DNA of 64,000 bases, from contig NZ_MUBK01000001.1 in assembly GCF_002127545.1 (NCBI RefSeq), positions 186,001 through 250,000 on the forward strand. The letters are read 5' to 3'. How positions within the stretch are numbered: position 1 is the first letter of the stretch; the number at the start of each line of letters is the position of its first letter. Below are positions 47,621-56,363 of this stretch, one piece after another. The DNA is from Xenorhabdus beddingii. GTDB taxonomy: Bacteria > Pseudomonadota > Gammaproteobacteria > Enterobacterales > Enterobacteriaceae. Made by a program: the position numbers and the translations under genes. The notes beneath the pieces were generated by a model that saw nothing but the letters and a program-made list of their open reading frames with translations, was not told where the DNA came from and ran no database searches.

Positions 47621-47940
47621 ATTGTTTTATTTTTCTTTGCTGTTTTCACTAACATGACATGTTATTGCAACAATCTCCACTAACTTACTTGTGGAGATTG
47701 CCGGAATATAAAACAAACAAGTTACGATAATCTAAATCAATCGTTATTTTATGCGTATGATAAATTCAGTTTATGAATAGATTTTGTTTTTTGTTGTTTG
47801 AGGCTTGTTAATATATTGCTATATTTTTTCACATGACTTTAGATTTGAAAGAAAAAATATAAAATAAACTTCTATTTAAACACGAGCAGCGAATTCATAT
47901 AAACTCTTTCACTGCTCAAAAAGGAAGAAAAAACAACCGA
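47621..47940. other. gap downstream of the recombinase gene
   Basis: 320 bp between convergent genes. Holds the hairpin 47671-47700 and a short palindrome AACATG-a-CATGTT at 47651; otherwise AT-rich with nothing recognised. Confidence 0.6.
47671..47700. terminator. hairpin downstream of the recombinase gene
   Basis: Perfect 10-bp stem CAATCTCCAC / GTGGAGATTG with 10-nt loop, 51 bp past the recombinase stop. Confidence 0.6.
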
Positions 47941-48906
47941 TCACCATTCTACAAGCAGTCTTGCAAACTTTTCGCGGATTTTCTGTTCCGGCAGATCCAT
48001 GCCAATAAAAACCAACACGCTTTCACGCACTTCATCATCACGCCATTCTCTGTCCCAATCCGCGCTATACAGGCGCTGCACTCCCTGAAACAGCAATCGT
48101 CGTGACTCATCCTTGATGGCAAGAATTCCCTTGTAACGCAGCAGGTTGTCCGCAAAACTCAGCAGCAGCTCCTCCATTAAACCGGAGATTTCTGATAGCT
48201 CAACCGGCTGCGTTAAGTTAACAACAATCGATCGGACGGTATTTTGTTGATTGGGAGCGAACCGGAACACGGGTGTCGCAACGGTCAGTTTGTCATTCAG
48301 CATAAAGCCTTCAATATCGAACAGTACACTTAAATCAGCCTGACCTTGAATGACGTTATGAATGGGAGCCTTAGCATTAATCCGCTGTAAACGCGCGATT
48401 AAAGCATGATGCTCTGGAGCAATATCTGTTTTCGACAGGATAATCTTATCCGCATACCCCACCTGCGATTGTGCAATGGAAAAGCGATCCAACTGTTGAT
48501 CCGCATGAACCGCATCCACCAGGGTAATAATGCCATCCAGTAAAAAGCGTTGGCACAGGACTTCATGCGAGAAGAAAGTCTGGGTAATCGGCCCCGGATC
48601 AGCCATGCCAGTACACTCAATAATCAGGCGATCAAAATAGATTTGCCCTTTATCCATACTGTCCAATAAATCCAGCAGGGCATCTTCCAACTCATTCGCG
48701 CGGCTACAGCAGATACATCCGTTACTTAATGTTTTAATCTGAGTGGCGCGATCACCAATCAATTCACTATCAATGGGCACTTCACCAAATTCGTTTTCGA
48801 TGACGGCGATTTTATGACCATGATTAGCGTTGAGGATATGACGCAGTAGCGTCGTTTTGCCTGATCCTAAAAAACCGGTCAGGATCGTGACTGATATGGG
48901 TTGCAT
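47941..48906 (-). CDS. yjiA: G3E GTPase YjiA (CobW/UreG-related)
   Basis: GTP-binding protein of the metal-chaperone COG0523 group. The ATG at 48906 gives MQPISVTILTGFLGSGKTTL with the P-loop; an upstream in-frame start adds ten residues. The metal-binding GCICC motif (LSNGCICCSRANELED), ECTGMADPGP and the G4-like SKTD are present. 321 residues. Forms the E. coli-like unit btsT-yjiX-yjiA. The metal is not settled. Confidence 0.95.
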   Translation of the reverse strand: MQPISVTILTGFLGSGKTTLLRHILNANHGHKIAVIENEFGEVPIDSELIGDRATQIKTLSNGCICCSRANELEDALLDLLDSMDKGQIYFDRLIIECTGMADPGPITQTFFSHEVLCQRFLLDGIITLVDAVHADQQLDRFSIAQSQVGYADKIILSKTDIAPEHHALIARLQRINAKAPIHNVIQGQADLSVLFDIEGFMLNDKLTVATPVFRFAPNQQNTVRSIVVNLTQPVELSEISGLMEELLLSFADNLLRYKGILAIKDESRRLLFQGVQRLYSADWDREWRDDEVRESVLVFIGMDLPEQKIREKFARLLVEW

Positions 48907-48994
48907 TTTCGTTTCCTGCCGATGGGTTACGCTCAATAATTTTCGCTGACTTATCGTTTTTTCTTTCCATTCACGCCATCATTTTTCATTTTCG

Positions 48995-49198
48995 CTAACA
49001 GCAACGCATCCCCCCTTTTCCATCACCACCATAACGGGCATTCTGGCGTTCACGGAAAAATTCTTCATAGGTCATATAAGGTTTATCAGGATGATTTTCT
49101 TTCATGTGCTGTACGTAGGTGTCGTAGTCAGGAACCCCCACCAGCATACGGGCTGCCTGCCCCAAATATTTACCCGCCCGACCCAGATTACCAAACAT
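48995..49198 (-). CDS. yjiX: YbdD/YjiX family small protein
   Basis: 67 residues, conserved partner of CstA/BtsT pyruvate and peptide transporters. Sequence [40 protein letters not shown] and the C-terminal [11 protein letters not shown] match E. coli YjiX. Two adjacent ATGs at 49201 and 49198. A hairpin separates it from btsT. Confidence 0.95.
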   Translation of the reverse strand: MFGNLGRAGKYLGQAARMLVGVPDYDTYVQHMKENHPDKPYMTYEEFFRERQNARYGGDGKGGMRCC

Positions 49199-49215
49199 CA
49201 TTATCCTCCGAAAAA

Positions 49216-49250
49216 TACCCTACATAATACGAAGTCGATTATGCAGGGTA
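49216..49250 (-). promoter_or_regulatory. hairpin in the btsT-yjiX gap
   Basis: TACCCT-a-CATAAT pairs with ATTATG-c-AGGGTA around a 9-nt loop, directly before the yjiX ribosome site TCGGAGG. It may reduce yjiX expression relative to btsT; inferred. Confidence 0.4.
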
Positions 49251-49266
49251 TATACCGTCATCTATA

Positions 49267-51420
49267 TCAGTGCGTTGAAGAAACTTTCACCCCACCTTCT
49301 GGAACCGGAACATAAGGTGTTTCGTTATCGGTACGCTCTGGGATTTTGCTCGCTTTTATCGCCGTTTTGATCCCATAGATAATAATGCTGTACACCACCA
49401 CAAAGAACAGGATACTTAAGCCCGCATTGGTATAGTTGTTCACCACAATGTGGTTCATGTTGCTGATTTGCTGAGCCGTTAATTCTGCGCCACCCTCAGC
49501 AATCCGCTGTTTATACTCTTTCGCAAGAAAGAGGAAACCTTCAAGCCGTGGGTCATCGCTGAACAATTTCAGACCCAGCGCCCATGTCGTACAAATCAGC
49601 AGCCAAACCGCAGGAATAACCGTTACCCAAATGTATTTGGTCCGTTTCATCTTGATCAGCACAACGGTACCCAAGACTAACGCAACGGCGGCCAGCATTT
49701 GATTAGAAATACCAAACAGTGGCCACAGGCTCTTAACACCACCCAATGGATCAACCACACCTTGATACAACAGGTAACCCCATAAACCCACACAGCCCGC
49801 TGTACCGACAATGCCTGCAATCAAAGAGTCTGTTTTTTTCAGGAACGGAACAAAGTTACCCAGGAGATCCTGCAACATGAAACGACCGGAGCGTGTCCCT
49901 GCATCCAGAGCCGTCAGAATAAACAAGGCTTCAAACAGGATACCGAAGTGATACCAAAAGCCCATATCCGCCGCAGGGATGATCTGATGGAACACATGGG
50001 CAATACCTACCGCCAAGGTTGGTGCACCACCGGCTCGGTTCAGGACAGACGGTTCACCGATGTCTTTTGCCGTTTGCAAAATCTGCTCTGGCGAAATCAC
50101 AAAGCCCCAGGAACTGACGGTCGCGGCGGCGTGAGTGGTCACTTCCTTCAAGGAAGCCATGATCATGGGTGCCTCTGCCGTGCCCAAATTATGCAGATCA
50201 GGCATGGTAATCCCCAGTGCTGCCGGAGGTGTATTCATGGCAAAGTACAAGCCCGGCTCGATGATGGATGCCGCAACCAGTGCCATGATCGCCACAAACG
50301 ATTCCATCAACATCGCCCCATAACCAATGAATCGTGCATCTTTTTCGTTAGCCAGCAATTTAGGCGTTGTACCCGAAGAAATCAGGGCATGGAAACCAGA
50401 GACCGCACCACAAGCGATAGTAATGAACAGGAAGGGGAACAGCGTACCTTTCCAAACCGGCCCTGTACCATCGATATATTGGGTGACGGCAGGCATTTTC
50501 AGTTCAGGATTCAGGATAACAATGCCAATCGCCAGACCAACAATGACCCCAATTTTCAGGAAAGTCGCCAGATAGTCACGCGGCGCCAAAATTAACCAGA
50601 CTGGCAATAATGCAGAGATAAACGCATAACCCACCAGTGCATAAGTGATGGTCGTATCTTTGAACGTCAGCGCCGGTCCCCAATAAGGATCGGCGGCAAC
50701 CACGCCACCGAACCAGATAGCGGCAACCAGCATCAGAATACCCATCACGGAGATTTCACCCACCCGCCCCGGACGGATATATCGCATGTAGATCCCCATG
50801 AAAAGCGCAATTGGCACAGTAGAGCAAACCGTAAATACTCCCCACGGACTTTCTGCCAAGGCTTTCACGACAATCAGAGCCAGTACCGCCAGGATGATAA
50901 TCATGATTAAGAAGCAACCAAACAGGGCGATGGTTCCCGGCACCCGTCCCATTTCTTCTTTGATGATTTCACCCAGCGATGCACCATTGCGGCGGGAAGA
51001 GATGAACAGCACCATAAAGTCCTGCACTGCACCGGCGAGTACCACCCCAGCCAACAACCACAATGTGCCTGGCAGATACCCTACCTGAGCCGCCAACACC
51101 GGCCCCACCAGTGGCCCAGCTCCCGCAATGGCCGCAAAGTGATGACCAAACAGAACATTTTTGTTGGTCGGAACATAATTCAGACCATCATTATTGACGA
51201 CCGCAGGGGTTGCCCGACTAGCATCCAGTTTCATCACCTTGGTGGCGATATAAAGACTGTAATACCGATAAGCAACCAGATAAACCGCTACGGAAGCGAC
51301 AATGATCCATAACGCACTAATATGTTCTCCCCGACGCAGCGCAACAACACCAAGGCAAAATGCGCCAATGATCCCCAATATCATCCAGGGGATATGTTTT
51401 AACCATTTATTATTGTTCAT
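49267..51420 (-). CDS. btsT: pyruvate/proton symporter BtsT (CstA family)
   Basis: High-affinity pyruvate uptake at the inner membrane. The 717-residue product has about 18 membrane segments and the CstA-family motifs FGHHFAAIAGAGPLVGPVLA and GAVQDFMVLFISSRRNGASL. E. coli BtsT (YjiY) has 716 residues. In E. coli its promoter is controlled by the BtsSR two-component system; no such genes are here. First gene of btsT-yjiX-yjiA. Confidence 0.95.
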   Translation of the reverse strand: MNNNKWLKHIPWMILGIIGAFCLGVVALRRGEHISALWIIVASVAVYLVAYRYYSLYIATKVMKLDASRATPAVVNNDGLNYVPTNKNVLFGHHFAAIAGAGPLVGPVLAAQVGYLPGTLWLLAGVVLAGAVQDFMVLFISSRRNGASLGEIIKEEMGRVPGTIALFGCFLIMIIILAVLALIVVKALAESPWGVFTVCSTVPIALFMGIYMRYIRPGRVGEISVMGILMLVAAIWFGGVVAADPYWGPALTFKDTTITYALVGYAFISALLPVWLILAPRDYLATFLKIGVIVGLAIGIVILNPELKMPAVTQYIDGTGPVWKGTLFPFLFITIACGAVSGFHALISSGTTPKLLANEKDARFIGYGAMLMESFVAIMALVAASIIEPGLYFAMNTPPAALGITMPDLHNLGTAEAPMIMASLKEVTTHAAATVSSWGFVISPEQILQTAKDIGEPSVLNRAGGAPTLAVGIAHVFHQIIPAADMGFWYHFGILFEALFILTALDAGTRSGRFMLQDLLGNFVPFLKKTDSLIAGIVGTAGCVGLWGYLLYQGVVDPLGGVKSLWPLFGISNQMLAAVALVLGTVVLIKMKRTKYIWVTVIPAVWLLICTTWALGLKLFSDDPRLEGFLFLAKEYKQRIAEGGAELTAQQISNMNHIVVNNYTNAGLSILFFVVVYSIIIYGIKTAIKASKIPERTDNETPYVPVPEGGVKVSSTH

Positions 51421-51681
51421 AAAACTTCCTTCTCAAGGTAAGACGAACAGCAAGTCACTCTTTATTTCTCCTTCCTTCGCCACACGCCAACGAACGCGAT
51501 GATGTCCCGAAAGAAAGCGGTAGATACTCCTCGCCACACTGCCCTATGATATAAAACTCGCCCTTGCCATATTGGCAGGATCTGAGCCAGCGGTTGAATA
51601 CCACATTAAGCGGTCAGAATCCCCCAATCAGTGGTTCCGGCACAGGGAACACTGCCCCGGTTTTGTGAAGTAACTCACTGT

Positions 51682-53268
51682 TCACAAACCAAAATTAATC
51701 TCATCATCCATCAGTTGATTAAAGTCTTTATACTCGTTACTAAACGAAATCACGGTGTGTTGATTCCGGCATTCCTGATTAGAAAACCAATGACATTCGG
51801 ATACCAAACGGGGTTCCTCGACGCCCAGCCATGCAGACAACATGAATAAAAGGTGTAATCCGCTGCGTTGAGCATCGATCTCAGTTTTGCCAGACGGGTT
51901 TAATCCGCTGTTTTTATTGGAATAATCGTAACCAGTGAGGATAAAGGGGACTTGGTAGTTCTGTTTATGACTGTCGTCATGTGTCACATTCTCGTCATCG
52001 GTATTCTTATTCACAAAAGACAGCCCATGATCCGCAAAATAGAGCATGGTCCAATGCAATTGGTTTTGACTGGCAATATGTTCAATTTCAGCCAGTAACG
52101 TATCCGTATTCTGGATACTCTGGACGTAGCATGAGATGTTTTGGGAATGAAAATAGTGGCTGTACTGCTCGTTGGTTCTGGCACAAGGCTGTGGATGCGA
52201 CCCCATTAAGTGAATGACAACCAGTTTTTTCCGTTTCTCTTTCACCAACGCCTTGCGGATATAAGGCAATAAATTCTCATCCGGCAGATAACTGCGATCA
52301 TCGGAGCCGCCTTCCTTTAAAAAAGTATAATGTTCGGCCTGTTGTCCAATCAGTGCCACGGGAGAATCAAACCCGCCTTTCATGCCCTGATTAGAAAGCC
52401 AATAAGTTTCAAACCCGGCTTTTTTCGCCAGTGAAACCAGGCTGTTATTCAATTGAATTTCATTTCTGTCACGCATTGCCAACGAGTTTGTCAGCGATAA
52501 CTGTGTTGATGGGGCAGCAGAAATATAATGGGTAAAAAGGGTTGCATGGGTTTTATCCAACCACGGCGTATTTTTATTCGGAAAACCATAGGCATTCAGA
52601 AAATCTTTTCGGACACTCTCGCCAATCACCATAATATAGGTGTCATATTTTTCTTCTTTGACAACAGGTTTCCAATCATCATGATATTTAATAATCTTGG
52701 CAAATCGACTATTTTCAGACATAACTTCCGTATAACTTCGGTAGGCATCACTGAAAAAACGCGCTTCAGGTAAACTGGTTTCCAAGAGTTCCGAACGATC
52801 TTCAAAACCCGATTTGATATAGCCTTTAACGGGTGACCAGAAAGCAGAAATAAAGAACAGGGCCAGTAACCCTTTTTTACTTTTAGCTGATAAGGTGATA
52901 TTTAATTTAAAAGAAAATATCATCAGAACAAAAATCGCTATGGCGGTTAAGTAAGTCGATACAGAAAGTCCGCTGATATATTCCAATGTTTCGTTCTGAT
53001 TCGTATAAATTAATGAGCCTACTGCATTAATATCTGGATAACCATAATTGAGACCAATGGGTGTGTAGAGCATTCCCACAAGGGAAAAGAAGGCGATCAA
53101 GCAGACATATATTCTTTTACTGACGGCGGCCATAAATAAAAAGAATGAATAGGCACTAAAGACATATATCAGTTTCAATTGATAGCCTAAACATTTATGT
53201 ATCAGAAAAATAAGAATAAAGAGTACAATGAAACAAGAGAGGTTCTTATTTTTATAAAGCAGAGACAT
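51682..53268 (-). CDS. phosphoethanolamine transferase (OpgE/EptA-type)
   Basis: Inner-membrane sulfatase-fold enzyme moving phosphoethanolamine from phosphatidylethanolamine to a periplasmic glycan. The 528-residue product has about five N-terminal membrane segments (residues 10-155), then a periplasmic domain with GESVRKDFLNAYGFPNKNTP, nucleophile region SAAPSTQLSLTN, HLMGSHPQPCAR and YFADHGLSF with metal ligands. The pattern is closer to OpgE (osmoregulated glucans) than EptA (lipid A), but opg genes are not here. Alone between map and btsT. Confidence 0.8.
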   Translation of the reverse strand: MSLLYKNKNLSCFIVLFILIFLIHKCLGYQLKLIYVFSAYSFFLFMAAVSKRIYVCLIAFFSLVGMLYTPIGLNYGYPDINAVGSLIYTNQNETLEYISGLSVSTYLTAIAIFVLMIFSFKLNITLSAKSKKGLLALFFISAFWSPVKGYIKSGFEDRSELLETSLPEARFFSDAYRSYTEVMSENSRFAKIIKYHDDWKPVVKEEKYDTYIMVIGESVRKDFLNAYGFPNKNTPWLDKTHATLFTHYISAAPSTQLSLTNSLAMRDRNEIQLNNSLVSLAKKAGFETYWLSNQGMKGGFDSPVALIGQQAEHYTFLKEGGSDDRSYLPDENLLPYIRKALVKEKRKKLVVIHLMGSHPQPCARTNEQYSHYFHSQNISCYVQSIQNTDTLLAEIEHIASQNQLHWTMLYFADHGLSFVNKNTDDENVTHDDSHKQNYQVPFILTGYDYSNKNSGLNPSGKTEIDAQRSGLHLLFMLSAWLGVEEPRLVSECHWFSNQECRNQHTVISFSNEYKDFNQLMDDEINFGL

Positions 53269-53424
53269 AGTTATCCTGTAATTTTATCTATCCGGAGATA
53301 AGTTTATACTTAAAAAAATCCATTATTTTTTCGAACAAACACCCACCAACAGATGCTGTTCAAAAATCCAGTTTTGCGCAATTTTAGCCGCACACAATAT
53401 AGTCACACACAAAGAAGACAAGTC

Positions 53425-53453
53425 TACCCAATACCATTGTTCAGTATTGGGTA
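53425..53453. terminator. hairpin downstream of map
   Basis: Perfect 10-bp stem TACCCAATAC / GTATTGGGTA, 9-nt loop, 27 bp past the map stop. A second imperfect hairpin, ATCACTCA / TGAGTGAT, overlaps the stop itself. Confidence 0.6.
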
Positions 53454-53479
53454 TATATAATCACTCAATAGAATGCAGA

Positions 53480-54289
53480 TTACTGAGTGATTGATAGGAA
53501 ACGCGCAAAAGCCTCACGTTCTTCATCCCGCAAAGTCAGTACCTTAAAGCCATCACGGGTGACCAAAATGGTATGTTCAAACTGCGCTGATAACCGACGA
53601 TCTTTGGTTGTTACTGTCCAGCCGTCTTTATGCATTTTAACATCCTTTTTACCCTGGTTAATCATAGGTTCAATCGTGAAAGTCATGCCTTCTTCCAGCA
53701 TTGCACCTTCACCAGCCCGGCCATAATGCAGGACTTGGGGTTCCTCATGCATACTGCTGCCAATTCCATGTCCACAATATTCACGCACCACGGTGTAATT
53801 ATGTGCTTCAGCATGCTGCTGTATCGTATGACCGATATCCCCTAACGTGATACCCGGTTTCACTATCTTAATCGCCTTATAGAGACATTCCTGAGTCACA
53901 TCAACTAAACGCCGGGCATGGGATGGCACGTCACCGACACAAAATGTGACACTGCTGTCGCCGTAATATCCTGCTTTTTTAACTGTCACATCGACGTTAA
54001 CGATATCCCCATTTTTCAGCCTCTTTTCAGAAGGCCAACCATGACAAACAACGTGATTCACTGAAGTATTGACCGTATAGGGAAAGCCATATTGCCCCAG
54101 ACTACCGGGTATCGCATCCAGGGTATTGATAATGTAATCATGGCAAAATGAATCGATTTCAAGCGTCGTTATACCCGGTACGATAATCGGGCGCACCGCT
54201 TCAAGCACCTGTCCCGTCAAACGTCCAGCCACTTCCATTTTTTTTATTTCTTCCGCATCCTTGATCAATATTCCGTTACTTTTTGTCAT
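53480..54289 (-). CDS. map: type I methionine aminopeptidase, paralogue
   Basis: Removes N-terminal methionine. The 269-residue product keeps the whole dimetal site: Asp in VNVDVTV, Asp in YYGDSSVTF, His in YCGHGIGSSMHE, Glu in TFTIEPM and Glu in AQFEHT, and the substrate His in VVCHGWP. It is clearly diverged from the housekeeping Map that lies beside rpsB in relatives (not in this window), so it is probably a second copy. The neighbours give no hint of a special substrate. Confidence 0.9.
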   Translation of the reverse strand: MTKSNGILIKDAEEIKKMEVAGRLTGQVLEAVRPIIVPGITTLEIDSFCHDYIINTLDAIPGSLGQYGFPYTVNTSVNHVVCHGWPSEKRLKNGDIVNVDVTVKKAGYYGDSSVTFCVGDVPSHARRLVDVTQECLYKAIKIVKPGITLGDIGHTIQQHAEAHNYTVVREYCGHGIGSSMHEEPQVLHYGRAGEGAMLEEGMTFTIEPMINQGKKDVKMHKDGWTVTTKDRRLSAQFEHTILVTRDGFKVLTLRDEEREAFARFLSITQ

Positions 54290-54516
54290 CTGTTTTTCTC
54301 TTAATTCAAGTTATGTAAATTCCGCTTTAATAATGTACCTGCATCAGTGCACAACTCAAACCAGCATGGCCCAAGAAGGTCAATAAATGGTTTATATTGC
54401 ACCTAAAAATTGCTAAAAAGGGGTCGTACTCTCACTAAACCACACCATACTATAATGGTAATAATTCAACATGATGCTGATTTCTCAGCCAATCCATCAG
54501 CTTAGAAGGACGAGAA

Positions 54517-55119
54517 ATGGAAAAGTTCTACCTGTTGAAAATAACGCTTACAGAGATGAGTCCCTGCATATGGCGTCGTTTTGTCGTTCCATCCCATATT
54601 TCCCTGGATCGACTACACGATGTGATACAAATTGTCATGGGATGGAATGACAGTCATTTACATCAATTTGCTTTTGGTATCAAGCGATTCACTGAAATGC
54701 CCGAAGAGCCGGAAGACGGCAAAGAAGAGGGGAAAGTTAAACTGGATGCATTACTCAAAAGAAAAGGCAGTAAATTCACGTATCTTTATGATTTTGGTGA
54801 CGGCTGGGAACATGAAATCATCCTAGAAAACAGTCACTATTCCCCGGAAGAACTCCCCACCCCGATTTTCTGTGTTGAAGGTCAACGAGCCTGCCCTCCG
54901 GAAAATTGCGGTGGCATATATAGCTATATGGAACTGATTGATATCCTTAAAGCACCCAGCCATAAAGATTATCAGGCCATGTTTAAATGGGTTAATGGCA
55001 AATCTGACATTTCTTCTGACAAGATTTTTTCCCCTGAAAAATTCAATATAGAAGAGGTCAATAATATGCTGGCTTCCTATTATCGTTGGTCAAGGGATCG
55101 TTATTTATCGCTGTTCTAA
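54517..55119 (+). CDS. plasmid pRiA4b ORF-3-like family protein
   Basis: 200 residues, ending in an acidic/aromatic tail. The family signature is plain: LKITLTEMSPCIWRRFVVPS, LDRLHDVIQIVMGWNDSHLH and YLYDFGDGWEHEI. Also CPPENCGGIYSYMEL. Function is unknown; members often occur on plasmids and in accessory regions. It follows AGAAGGACGAG and is divergent from map. Confidence 0.88.
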   Translation: MEKFYLLKITLTEMSPCIWRRFVVPSHISLDRLHDVIQIVMGWNDSHLHQFAFGIKRFTEMPEEPEDGKEEGKVKLDALLKRKGSKFTYLYDFGDGWEHEIILENSHYSPEELPTPIFCVEGQRACPPENCGGIYSYMELIDILKAPSHKDYQAMFKWVNGKSDISSDKIFSPEKFNIEEVNNMLASYYRWSRDRYLSLF

Positions 55120-55221
55120 TATGATGCATCAGAACATTAACGTTGATAATTAACAATTGTTTCTAAGCGTAATACACTCTATAAAGCTGACCGTGGCATT
55201 CACACCAACCGGAAATTTTTA

Positions 55222-55675
55222 ATGAACAGATATCGCGTTTCTAACAGCGAAGGCAAATTTGCGGATGGCTCAGATGGGGAAGTTTTAGTCAACAAACTCA
55301 ACCTTTCTGATCCTGATGATATTAATGATGCTGAACTGGTATTATTAGAAAAGTTGTATCAAATCATCTTTGAAGAGCAATTTCCAACTGAACAAATCAC
55401 GATCACCATGCTCAGGCATGACTAAAATACAAGTTATAGAGGCAATCGCCACCGTTCATGTTGAACTGATACTGATTCATCCATTCAGGGAAGGAAATGG
55501 GCGTTTATCTCGCTTAGTGGCAGATGTGATGGCAGTACAAAGTGGTTTACAGCCATTGGACTATGAAAGCTGGGAACAGAACAAAATCCAATATATTGCT
55601 GCAATCCACGCTGGCTTGAATATGAATTATGAACCCATGAAACATTTGGTCACTGAAGCACTAAAAGGTCATTAA
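55222..55675 (+). pseudogene. Fic-domain protein, inactivated by internal deletion
   Basis: Remnant of an AMP-transferase of the Fic family. The first 67 codons (55222-55425) end EQITITMLRHD and stop. The second part, in the next frame, runs PCSGMTKIQVIEAIATVHVE and contains the intact active-site motif HPFREGNGR. Between them the family normally has some 45-50 residues including the WLG-type helix and flap; these are missing. The junction ATGCTCAGGCATG looks like a deletion between short direct repeats. A full copy would be about 200 residues. The second part alone could be translated but lacks the flap. Confidence 0.85.
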
Positions 55676-55842
55676 CCCGCCAGCTTTAAATGAGCGAATT
55701 TCTCACGTTTAGCCTTAAGCTCTTCTTCAATACGACGAGAATCTTGCCCTGTCTCAATGGCAGTTGATGTGGCAACTGTGCGAGCGATCTGGGATCGAGT
55801 GGGTTTGGTATAACTACTCATAAGTTTATGGTTAGAATTCAT
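55672..55842 (-). CDS. small basic protein overlapping the end of fic, unknown
   Basis: 56 residues from the ATG at 55842; longer starts reach 55902. The core KPTRSQIARTVATSTAIETG and QDSRRIEEELKAKREKF is helical and charged, unlike random AT-rich DNA. The stop overlaps the fic stop by 4 bp on the other strand. The fic antitoxin motif (S/T)xxxE(G/N) is only partly matched by STAIET. An antitoxin or unrelated small protein; not recognised. Confidence 0.4.
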   Translation of the reverse strand: MNSNHKLMSSYTKPTRSQIARTVATSTAIETGQDSRRIEEELKAKREKFAHLKLAG

Positions 55843-55902
55843 TACTTTTCTCATTTGTCTATTTGATTCAATAGGATAAATAATATAAACCCTTGAACTC
55901 AT

Positions 55903-56363
55903 TGAAATGGCAAGCCGTCGTCAAATAGAGTGACTGCTTTCTAATGACATAGATACAGATATTATACCTTGGTTTGGTAATAAACCTAAGGATAACCATT
56001 TTGAATGAAGTGGTTTTTTCATGCCGTTGAGTGATTGGAAATTAATCGAGCCGCTTCGCAATCCTGCTGAATAGTGAAAAAATCTGATACATTCCTGCGA
56101 GTAATCCTGCTAACCTAAAAACAAAATCTTCCTAATCGAATCCACAGATGAATCACTCAGATTATCAGTGATAAGATAGCGTTTTCGCCCAGGATGAGGT
56201 GCATTAACGTTCCATCCTTAGCTGATTATATACCCAAGGAATTTCAAAATGCCGCGCAGCCAACCAAGCGGCAACTTGAAAGACGAAGGGTATTTTAGGT
56301 TTTGTCATTTAGATGGGTTGACTGAGCGTCGATGGCCCAACTGAGTCAACAGGAATAATAGAA
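55903..56363. other. gap before mutS
   Basis: 460 bp. Holds palindromic repeat copy 2. A short open stretch reading DIIPWFGNKPKDNHFE (55956-56008) looks like the C-terminal scrap of some gene, not identified. Otherwise nothing. Confidence 0.5.
56229..56293. repeat. palindromic intergenic repeat, copy 2 (upstream of mutS)
   Basis: 65 bp bounded by TATACCC and GGGTAT, inner arms TTTCAAAATGCCGC and GCGGCAACTTGAAA. Right arm GCAACTTGAAAGACGAAGGG matches copy 1 at 16596-16656. Confidence 0.7.
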
